Shown one piece after another: positions 7,783 to 14,488 of a stretch of DNA of 22,479 nucleotides; position 1 is the first letter of the stretch; each line of letters begins with the position of its first letter. The stretch lies in the NCBI GenBank assembly GCA_020851015.1, contig JADZDN010000253.1, forward strand, positions 1-22,479, in the 5' to 3' direction. Made by a program: the position numbers and the translations under genes. Source of the DNA: Alphaproteobacteria bacterium. Lineage in GTDB: Bacteria; Pseudomonadota; Alphaproteobacteria; JAEULC01. A model generated the notes under the pieces. That model worked only from the letters and a program-made list of their open reading frames with translations. It was not told the origin of the DNA and did not search any database.

Positions 7783-8714
7783 CCGCGACGCCAGCGACCG
7801 CGAGCGAAGCGCTGGCCGGCACGCGCTGCGGCTTCGTCGCCGTGCTTGGCGCGCCCAACGCCGGCAAGTCGACCCTGGTCAACCGGCTGGTCGGCGCCAA
7901 GGTGTCGATCGTCTCGCCCAAGGTTCAGACCACGCGCACCCGCGTGACCGCGATCGGCATGGCGGGAAACGCGCAGATCGTCTTCCTGGACACGCCTGGC
8001 ATCTTCCAGGGGCCGCGCAAGCGGCTGGAGCGGGCAATGGTCGATGCGGCCTGGCGCAGCGCCAAGGATGCCGACGTGCTGCTGCTGGTGGTCGATGCCG
8101 CGCGCAAGCGCATCGACCCCGACACGCGCCAGATTCTCGACGCGCTGCGGGCGAGGGGTCAGAAGGCCGTGCTGGCGCTGAACAAGATCGACCTGGTGCG
8201 CAAGGAGACATTGCTCGCCAAGGCCGATGCGCTGTTCCGGAGCGGTGCGATCTCGGATGTATTCATGATCTCGGCGACCGAGGGCGACGGCGTGGACGCG
8301 CTGAAGGCGCATCTGGTCGCGCGCCTGCCCCTAGGCCCCTGGCACTATCCGGAGGACCAGCTTACCGACATGCCCGAGCGGCTGCTGGCGGCGGAGGTCA
8401 CGCGCGAGCAGCTCTTCCTGCGCCTGTACCAGGAGATGCCCTATTCGATCGCGGTCGAAACGGAGACCTGGGAGGAGTTCAAGGACGGCAGCGCGAAGGT
8501 CAGCCAGGTGATCTATGTCGAGCGCGAAAGCCAGCGCCCCATCGTTTTGGGCAAGGGCGGCGCTACGATCAAGGCGATCGGCGAGGCCGCGCGGAAGGAA
8601 CTGCAGGACATTCTCGGCCGCAAGATCCACTTGGCGCTGCGCGTCAAGCAGCGCGAGGACTGGTCGGAATCGCGCGAACTGTACAAGGAGTGGGGCCTGG
8701 AGTGGGACGCCTGA
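7779..8714 (+). CDS. era: GTPase Era
   Basis: Era is an essential GTPase that binds 16S rRNA near its 3' end and assists 30S subunit maturation. The 311-residue product from ATG 7779 has the GTPase boxes GAPNAGKS (24-31), the switch region with TTRTR, DTPG (71-74) and NKID (135-138), followed by a C-terminal type-II KH domain with VLGKGGATIKAIGEAARKEL. The start overlaps the rnc stop (ATGA), giving translational coupling in the conserved lepB-rnc-era order. The frame is open upstream to 7587, but that extension overlaps rnc and is not family-like. Confidence 0.97.
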   Translation: MTATPATASEALAGTRCGFVAVLGAPNAGKSTLVNRLVGAKVSIVSPKVQTTRTRVTAIGMAGNAQIVFLDTPGIFQGPRKRLERAMVDAAWRSAKDADVLLLVVDAARKRIDPDTRQILDALRARGQKAVLALNKIDLVRKETLLAKADALFRSGAISDVFMISATEGDGVDALKAHLVARLPLGPWHYPEDQLTDMPERLLAAEVTREQLFLRLYQEMPYSIAVETETWEEFKDGSAKVSQVIYVERESQRPIVLGKGGATIKAIGEAARKELQDILGRKIHLALRVKQREDWSESRELYKEWGLEWDA

Positions 8715-8747
8715 CCCGGCCCGGCGGCCGCATGATAGAATTCCGCC

Positions 8748-9476
8748 ATGGACTGGATCGACGATGGCATTGTCCTGGGCGCGCGGCGACACGGGGAAAG
8801 CGCGCTGGTCGTCTCGCTGCTGACGAAGGCGCACGGACGGCATGCCGGGCTGGTGTACGGGGGGGCGGGGCGGCGTCGAGCGCTGTTCGAGCCGGGCAAC
8901 CGCCTGCGGGCCGCGTGGAAGGCGCGGCTTTCCGAGCATCTTGGCAGCTACATGTGCGAAATGCTTGCCGCCGACGCGGCATTGCTGCTGGATGATGCCG
9001 GGCGGCTGGCGGCGCTTACGTCGGCCTGCGCCCTGGTCGAGGCCGCGCTGCCCGAACGCGAACCGCATCCACTTCTGTTCGACAGCCTGGGCGCGCTGAT
9101 CGGCGCCCTCGGCCTGCCGAATTATGGCGCATCCTATGTACGCTGGGAGCTTGGGCTTCTGGCCGAGCTTGGCTTCGGCCTCGACCTTGGGCGCTGCGCC
9201 GCGACTGGCGCGAATGACGATCTCGCCTACGTGTCGCCGAAATCGGGGCGCGCCGTATCGGCTGCGGCGGCAGAGCCGTATCGCCGGCTGCTGCTGCCGC
9301 TGCCGCGTTTCCTGATCGAGTCCGTGGAGCCCGGCCCGCGCGAGCTTGCCGAAGGCATGCGGCTGACCGGGTTCTTTCTGAACGAGCACGTCTTCGCGCA
9401 CCGCGCCGGCGGCATGCCGGCGCCTCGCCTGCGCCTGGTGGAACGGTTAGTACGTAACAGTACCGAAAGCCGATAG
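8748..9476 (+). CDS. recO: DNA repair protein RecO
   Basis: RecO works with RecR and RecF to load RecA onto single-stranded DNA coated with SSB during recombinational repair. The 242-residue product begins MDWIDDGIVLGARRHGESALVVSLLTK, the N-terminal OB-fold, followed by an alpha-helical region and CAATGANDDLAYVSPKSGRAVS (about 149-170). Only one cysteine remains where zinc-binding RecO proteins have four, as usual in alphaproteobacteria. It starts 33 bases after era and is the last gene of the pdxJ-to-recO operon. Confidence 0.94.
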   Translation: MDWIDDGIVLGARRHGESALVVSLLTKAHGRHAGLVYGGAGRRRALFEPGNRLRAAWKARLSEHLGSYMCEMLAADAALLLDDAGRLAALTSACALVEAALPEREPHPLLFDSLGALIGALGLPNYGASYVRWELGLLAELGFGLDLGRCAATGANDDLAYVSPKSGRAVSAAAAEPYRRLLLPLPRFLIESVEPGPRELAEGMRLTGFFLNEHVFAHRAGGMPAPRLRLVERLVRNSTESR

Positions 9477-9868
9477 CGCATGGCGTCTTGCGCATAAATC
9501 ACCTGAACGACAAAATCTTAGCGGGAAGCTTAGAAATAGTATAAGACTGCAAATTGCAGAACAACCAATATTGCTGCCCGGACCTTTAGATTATACGGCG
9601 AGACAACAATAGGATTAATTGACAGCATTACAGTGCATGCCGCGAGCGTGGATCATCAAATATAACTTTAGACTAGATATCCTTTAGCGCGCTGTTTGGT
9701 TCTTGAAAGTTTCGAATGGAACCGGGAATAATTTGCGGACGCGGCGTATGGCCAATCAAATTGCAATTGCGCTGCGTTAACGACTTGCACTCACGCGTCG
9801 AGCGCCAGGAAGGCGACTTACCGTATCTGGCCGACGGCGGCTCCGCCCGGCGAATGCAAGGCAAGTGC
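9477..9868. other. AT-rich non-coding region with several palindromes upstream of the LuxR gene
   Basis: These 392 bases are clearly poorer in G and C than the surrounding genes. They hold a palindrome CTGCAA-A-TTGCAG (9547-9559), the palindrome CAATATTG (9566-9573) and the palindrome AATTGCAATT (9759-9768). The 9-mer CAAATTGCA occurs at 9550-9558 and again at 9757-9765. AT-rich hexamers such as TATAAG (9540-9545), TATAAC (9661-9666) and TTGACA (9619-9624) are present, but none pair at normal promoter spacing. A short GCGCA/TGCGC hairpin (9476-9493) just after recO is a weak terminator candidate. The frame to the LuxR gene is open from 9716, but its codons (ATA, TTA, TCA, repeated TTG) are unlike the neighbours, so I treat it as non-coding. 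Confidence 0.6.
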
Positions 9869-10639
9869 ATGAGTGAAGATTTCCGGGACGGAGCAAGGAT
9901 CCTTGGCAGCATGGCGCGTCCGGAGAAAACCATAACCAGCATCAAAGGTTGGGCAGCGGCCAGCTTGGGCGAAGGTGACGCGGAGCTGTTCGGCCAGATG
10001 CCGACGGCGGCCTATGTGCTGCAGGATGACCGGTTCGCGGTTTACAACAAGGCTGCCGTGGAGCTGCTCGGCCACGCGCCAGAGCGATTGGATGCCGCCT
10101 GCTACTGGGAGCTTTGCGAGGGGTGGGCGCAGGAGGAAGTGCGCGACCGGGGACGTGCTTGGCTGAAGGGAGCCCCGATGGAAGCCCACAGCGTGAGCCC
10201 GATCGTGACCGAACGCGGCGAGCGCAAATGGATCGAGGTGTTCCGCCGGCGGATCGGGTTTGGCGGCGCGCCGGCGTTGCTGATCTCGGCGCTTGACCTG
10301 ACGGAACGTTGGGCCTGGCTGGACGCCGCGAAGCGATTGATCGGCCGGCATGGGACGCCGTCATCGGACGACGTGCGGTCGGCACTCGGCGGCATCCCCG
10401 GCGTGCGCGAGGGGGACGGGCGCAACCGGGAAGAGCACGGACGCGTGCTTCGGGCGCTGACGCGTCGCCAGCGCCAGGTGTTGGACCTGATCGCGGGTGG
10501 CCGCTCCAACAAGCAGATCGCGCTGCAACTCGGCATTACCGAGGGAACGGTGAAGCTGCACGTCTTCACGCTGATGCGCAGCTTCAAAGTGCCAAACCGC
10601 ACGCTGCTCGCGTTGATCGCGCACGATCCTCGCCGTTAG
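9869..10639 (+). CDS. PAS-domain LuxR-type transcriptional regulator
   Basis: The 256-residue product (from ATG 9869) combines a PAS-like sensor region (about residues 40-149, including MPTAAYVLQDDRFAVYNKAAVELLG and ending ISALDLTERW) with a C-terminal LuxR/GerE helix-turn-helix (about 196-252: LTRRQRQVLDLIAGGRSNKQIA, then GITEGTVKLHV). There is no receiver domain and no membrane segment, so it should be a cytoplasmic one-component regulator; the ligand or cofactor is unknown. The start at 9869 has AAGG 7 bases upstream. Upstream ATGs at 9716 and 9854 and a downstream one at 9911 are alternatives; the 9716 extension has atypical codons. The next gene begins 19 bases after the stop, suggesting it controls its own operon. 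Confidence 0.85.
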   Translation: MSEDFRDGARILGSMARPEKTITSIKGWAAASLGEGDAELFGQMPTAAYVLQDDRFAVYNKAAVELLGHAPERLDAACYWELCEGWAQEEVRDRGRAWLKGAPMEAHSVSPIVTERGERKWIEVFRRRIGFGGAPALLISALDLTERWAWLDAAKRLIGRHGTPSSDDVRSALGGIPGVREGDGRNREEHGRVLRALTRRQRQVLDLIAGGRSNKQIALQLGITEGTVKLHVFTLMRSFKVPNRTLLALIAHDPRR

Positions 10640-10658
10640 CGCCGAAGCCGGAGGCCCA

Positions 10659-12263
10659 TTGGCCGCATTGCGCCGCCGCGCTGCAGCGGTTATGCAGCGC
10701 CATGGCCGATCGGCGAACCGGAGCGTCCCCTTGAATGCCGCGCGCGAGCAGCGGCTGACGACCGCGTGGGCGGAGCTGCGCGCGGGCCGGCCCGCCGCGG
10801 CGGAAGAGGCCGCCCGCGCGCTGGTGCGCGACAGCGCGGACGACGCCGATGCGCTGCATCTGCTGGCGCTCGCCTGCCATCGTCAGGGGCGCGGCGACGA
10901 GGCGATATCGCTGTTCCACGCAGCCGTGGCAGCGCGCCCGGCGGACGGCGAGATCCTCAACAACCAGGGCTGCATGCTGATGGAGCTGGGCCGCCGCTCC
11001 GAGGCCGCGGCCGCGCTTCAGCGCGCGCTGTCCCTGCGCCCGGGCGACGTGATGACGCTGCGCAACCTGGGCAGCGTCCTCGGCGCGCTCGGCCGGTTCG
11101 GCGCCGCCGCACGCGTCCTGCAGCAAGCCGTCGAGCTGAAGCCCGATTTCGTCGACGCGCATCTGGGCCTGGCGCGGGTGCTGCTGGACCTTGGGCGGCC
11201 GCACGAGGCGCTGGCCCATGCCCAGCGCGCGGCGCAAGGCCAACCCAACATCGCCCAGGCCCAGGCCACGCTGGGACTGGTTCTGCACGAGCTGGGGCGG
11301 CCGAGCGAGGCGGTGGCGGCGCTGCGCCGCGCGCTGTCGATCGATCCCGAGCACGCCGAGGCGCGGGCCAACCTGCGCGTCGTCTATGCGGCGATGGTGC
11401 CGGCCTGGCACTTCGCGATGCTGAACGACGATGCGCGCAACGACGCCTACGACCGGGCGATCCGCGCCGCGGTCCGGCCGGGCGACCATGTGCTGGAGAT
11501 CGGCACCGGATCGGGCATCCTGGCGATGATGGCGGCGCGCGCGGGCGCCGAGCGCGTGACGACCTGCGAGGTCAATCCGGCGCTTGCCGAGGTGGCCCGG
11601 CGCATCGTCGCGGCCAATGCCTATGCCGAGCGCGTATCCGTGATTGGCCGCAAGTCGACCCAGCTCGAGGTCGGGCGCGACCTGCCGCGCCCGGCCGACC
11701 TGCTGATCATGGAGATCTTCGACAGCGCGCTGCTGGGCGAAGGCGTACTGCCCAGCCTCGCCGACGCGCGCGCCCGGCTGCTGGCGCCCGCGGCGCGCGT
11801 CCTGCCGCAGCGCGCCCGGGTCTACGCGGCGGCCGTGGAGATGCCGGGGCTGCGCCGCGTCAACCCGATCCGCCGCATCGCCGGCTTCGACTTGTCGCCG
11901 TTCGAGGTGTTCAGCAATCCCGCCGGCCAGATGCTCGAACTCGGCGCCGAGCCGCACCGGCTGCTGACCGATCCCGTCGCGGTGTTCGACTTCGACTTCC
12001 GCGCGCCGGTGCCGAACGCGGGCGAGAAGCGCATCGAGGTGGCCGCCGCCGCCGCGGGCACGGTCCACGCCGTGGCGGTGTGGTACGACCTCTTCCTGGA
12101 CGACCGGACAACAATGACCACCGCGCCCGGCATCGAGCGCAACCACTGGAAGCAAGCGGTCGAGTTTCTGCCGGCCGACATTCCGGTCGCCGCGGGCCAA
12201 AGCCTGGTCGCGCTGGCGCGCTACGCCGGCACGCGGCTGAAGGTGGAGATGGGGCCTGGCTGA
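10659..12263 (+). CDS. TPR-repeat protein fused to a PRMT-like (protein arginine methyltransferase) domain
   Basis: The 534-residue product has an N-terminal TPR solenoid of about six repeats (residues 30-245, e.g. [19 protein letters not shown] and [21 protein letters not shown]) followed by a class I SAM methyltransferase domain. The latter carries PRMT hallmarks: [19 protein letters not shown] before motif [20 protein letters not shown] (278-296), acidic post-I residue E304, a double-E loop with E352 and E361 in [12 protein letters not shown] (the 9-residue spacing of PRMTs), and [10 protein letters not shown] (495-504) in place of the THW loop. The layout recalls eukaryotic PRMT9. The function is predicted: methylation of arginine in proteins, with TPRs binding the substrate. 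The start is TTG with GGAGG 4 bases upstream; ATG 10692 or TTG 10732 are alternatives. Automated annotation may call it a ribosomal L11-type methyltransferase. Confidence 0.85.
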   Translation: MAALRRRAAAVMQRHGRSANRSVPLNAAREQRLTTAWAELRAGRPAAAEEAARALVRDSADDADALHLLALACHRQGRGDEAISLFHAAVAARPADGEILNNQGCMLMELGRRSEAAAALQRALSLRPGDVMTLRNLGSVLGALGRFGAAARVLQQAVELKPDFVDAHLGLARVLLDLGRPHEALAHAQRAAQGQPNIAQAQATLGLVLHELGRPSEAVAALRRALSIDPEHAEARANLRVVYAAMVPAWHFAMLNDDARNDAYDRAIRAAVRPGDHVLEIGTGSGILAMMAARAGAERVTTCEVNPALAEVARRIVAANAYAERVSVIGRKSTQLEVGRDLPRPADLLIMEIFDSALLGEGVLPSLADARARLLAPAARVLPQRARVYAAAVEMPGLRRVNPIRRIAGFDLSPFEVFSNPAGQMLELGAEPHRLLTDPVAVFDFDFRAPVPNAGEKRIEVAAAAAGTVHAVAVWYDLFLDDRTTMTTAPGIERNHWKQAVEFLPADIPVAAGQSLVALARYAGTRLKVEMGPG

Positions 12264-12264
12264 C

Positions 12265-12882
12265 GTGTACCGGCGCCGATCCGCGATCGCGATGGCGCTG
12301 GCCTTCGCGTGGCTGCGCCGCGCCGCCGCCGAGGACGCGCCGCCCGCCCGGCCGCATCCCTACGAAGGCCGCAAGGACCTCGGCAACACCCAGCCGGGCG
12401 ATGGCGCGCGCTTCGCCGGCCGCGGGTATTTGCAGCTCGTCGGGCGCATCAACTACCGCCGCTACTCGGCCGTCGCGGGGGTCGACCTGGAGGCCGAGCC
12501 TGACCGCGCCGCCGAGCCGCCGATCGCCGCGGCCATCCGGGCGGCGTTCTTCGCGGAGCGGCAGGCCCCGATCATGGCGGCGATCGAGCGCCGGGATCAC
12601 CGCGCGATCCGGCGCATCGTCAATGGCGGGCTGAAGGCGCACCGGCAAATCCAGAGCCGCGTGCCGGTCTACGAGAAGGCGCTGCGCGCGCGGCGCGGCG
12701 CCGGCGCGAAGCTGCGGGTCGCCGAGGTTTCGAATCCGGACTGGCTCGCGATCCACGTGCCGGCCATCTTGCAGGCGCTCGACCGGGCCGGTCTCGACGA
12801 CGTCCGACTGCGCGCCTACATCCTCGCTTCGGCCGAGCACGAATGTGGGCAGGGCCAGTTCCTGTGGGAGCTCGCGCCGTAG
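12265..12882 (+). CDS. Exported GH19 chitinase/endolysin-like protein with apparently permuted domain order
   Basis: The 205-residue product has a signal-peptide-like N-terminus (RRR, then [11 protein letters not shown], then AAAEDA near residue 24). It goes straight into [18 protein letters not shown] (33-50) and [13 protein letters not shown] (52-64), hallmarks of the second half of bacterial GH19 domains, and later NGGLKAHRQ. The segment normally at the N-terminus, a helix leading to the catalytic HE motif, is found at the end: [33 protein letters not shown], with E193, 12 residues before the stop. The order is thus swapped relative to family members I know. It may cleave peptidoglycan or chitin-like polymers in the periplasm; activity is unproven. 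The GTG start lies one base after the stop of the PRMT-like gene, implying coupled translation. The TAG stop is one base from the convergent MlrC-family gene. Confidence 0.75.
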   Translation: MYRRRSAIAMALAFAWLRRAAAEDAPPARPHPYEGRKDLGNTQPGDGARFAGRGYLQLVGRINYRRYSAVAGVDLEAEPDRAAEPPIAAAIRAAFFAERQAPIMAAIERRDHRAIRRIVNGGLKAHRQIQSRVPVYEKALRARRGAGAKLRVAEVSNPDWLAIHVPAILQALDRAGLDDVRLRAYILASAEHECGQGQFLWELAP

Positions 12883-12883
12883 G

Positions 12884-14416
12884 TCAGGCCGGCGCCACCC
12901 AGCGCGCATCGGCGTCGAGCGGGAAGACCGGCCGCGGCAGGCGCTTGAAGGTCAGGCGGCTGAGCATCGGCGTGGTCAGGCCGGGGCAATCGACCTCGAC
13001 GACACGCTCCGGCGGGAAGAACTCGTCGAAGCCCGCGCGGAAATGGCCGCGCGATTTCACCACCACCGAGCGCGCCTTGGCGATGTCGAGCCCCATCATC
13101 TCGAAGAACACCGGGTCGGCGCACTGGTTGCGCTCGGTGCCCACCACGACCGTCACGCCGCCAAGGTCGAGCGCGGCGCAGGGGCCCATCTCGATGCTGG
13201 CGCCGGCATAGAGACCGCGCCGGCCCACACACCTGCCGTCGTGCAGGCTGATGACGCGGGCCTTTGTCACATATCGCTTCGCCACGTCGGTCTCGCCGGC
13301 GCGGTTGAACACGGCGTCGAACCGCGCACCGACTCCGAGCTTGTGCGCCTCCGCCGCGAGCGCGGGGTCGATGAACACGCCGAACAGCGCGCCCTTCACG
13401 CCCGCGTCGCACAGCGCCTTCAAGAGCCAGGTCGTGTTGCCGCCCCCGCCGCCGCCCGGATTGTCGGCCACGTCGGGCAGGATCAGCGCGGGGCGCTTGG
13501 GATCGTCGCCGCAGGCCTTGGCCATCGCCACCGCATCCGCCAGCGGGGTGAGCTTCGGGCTGTAGCGCTGGCGGTCGGTCCAGGCGGCCTCGGCGATCTG
13601 GCGTGCCAGGCGCCGGGCCGGGGCGGGGTTCGACCCGCGCGCCGTCACGATGATCGCGAGTCCGTTCTTTGGCGTGTCGGAGAAGGCGAAGCCGCCGAGC
13701 ACGGTCACGTTCATGATGTCGGGCGCCTTCAGGCGCTGGCCCATGTCGATCAGGTCGGCATAGGGCCCGGCGGCGGTCAGCAGGGTTACGGTGGGTGCCA
13801 CGATCGGCAGGCGTATGAAGACGCTGGTGGTCTTCACGCCGCCCATCATCTCGCGCAGGGCCCGTGCCGCCTCGGCGCCGCGCTCCCGCATGTCGACATG
13901 GGGATTGGTGCGGTAGCCGATCAGCACGTCGACGCTCGCGACCATGCGCTCGGAGGGATTGCAGTGCAGGTCCACCGTCGCCGCCACCGGCACCGCCGCG
14001 CCGACGACCGAGCGCACCATGGCGTAGAGCTCGCCATCCGGGTCGGGATCCTCGGTCGTGGTCATGGCGCCGTGGTTGGTGATGTAGACCGCGTCGAGCG
14101 GCAACGCCGCCTTCAGCCCTTCGCGCATGTGCCGGAGGCAATCCTGGATGAAGCGGTGCTCGGCCGGGCCGCCCGGCTCGGCGCCGGTGATCAGGATCGG
14201 CACCGGCTCCCAGGCGCCGCTGCGGTCCATCTCGGCCACGAAGCCCGGCGCCTCCATCGGCCAGTGCGGCGCCGCCGCGCGGGCGTTCTTCATGATCGCC
14301 TCGCCCTGCTGGAAGCAGCGCCCGTGGAAATCCGCCGCGGTCGTGACCGGCGCGAAGGCGTTGCTTTCCAGGTGCATCCCGAGTATGGCGACGCGCGGCT
14401 TGCGGGCAGGGGGCAT
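12884..14416 (-). CDS. MlrC family protein (M81 metallopeptidase-like)
   Basis: The 510-residue product belongs to the MlrC/M81 family, named for the Sphingomonas enzyme that degrades linearised microcystin; most members have unknown substrates. The N-terminal half (DUF1485) has GMHLESNAFAP (13-23), YITNHGAM, ATVDLHCNPSERM and GYRTNPHVDMRERG, which supply the His/Asp residues expected to bind zinc. The C-terminal half has DVADNPGGGGGGNTTWLLKAL, typical of the family. There is no signal peptide, so it is probably cytoplasmic. The ATG has GGAG 6 bases upstream. It diverges from parC across 72 bases and stops one base from the permuted GH19-like gene. A role in microcystin breakdown should not be assumed. 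Confidence 0.92.
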   Translation of the reverse strand: MPPARKPRVAILGMHLESNAFAPVTTAADFHGRCFQQGEAIMKNARAAAPHWPMEAPGFVAEMDRSGAWEPVPILITGAEPGGPAEHRFIQDCLRHMREGLKAALPLDAVYITNHGAMTTTEDPDPDGELYAMVRSVVGAAVPVAATVDLHCNPSERMVASVDVLIGYRTNPHVDMRERGAEAARALREMMGGVKTTSVFIRLPIVAPTVTLLTAAGPYADLIDMGQRLKAPDIMNVTVLGGFAFSDTPKNGLAIIVTARGSNPAPARRLARQIAEAAWTDRQRYSPKLTPLADAVAMAKACGDDPKRPALILPDVADNPGGGGGGNTTWLLKALCDAGVKGALFGVFIDPALAAEAHKLGVGARFDAVFNRAGETDVAKRYVTKARVISLHDGRCVGRRGLYAGASIEMGPCAALDLGGVTVVVGTERNQCADPVFFEMMGLDIAKARSVVVKSRGHFRAGFDEFFPPERVVEVDCPGLTTPMLSRLTFKRLPRPVFPLDADARWVAPA

Positions 14417-14436
14417 GCAGGTCTCCGCTCAACAGA

Positions 14437-14467
14437 TTGACGTGTAGCCGCGACCGGCTACTATATT
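14437..14467 (+). promoter_or_regulatory. parC promoter with embedded inverted repeats
   Basis: TTGACG (14437-14442) is followed by TACTAT at 16-base spacing (14459-14464) or TATATT at 19 (14462-14467). Between -35 and -10 lies a perfect inverted repeat, GTAGCCG (14444-14450) and CGGCTAC (14455-14461) with a 4-base loop. A second, CTACT/AGTAG (14458-14462 and 14469-14473), spans the -10 region. The 72-base gap is shared with the divergent MlrC-family gene, so a bound protein could affect both. Confidence 0.5.
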
Positions 14468-14488
14468 CAGTAGTTCTCCGGAGGCATT

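Noticed and set aside
9619..9666. TTGACA and TATAAC as a promoter for the LuxR operon
   Set aside because: The two hexamers are 36 bases apart, twice the normal spacing, so they cannot form one promoter.
9673..9945. Open frame of 90 codons on the minus strand opposite the LuxR leader
   Set aside because: It has no recognisable domain and overlaps the start of the regulator and the AT-rich gap.
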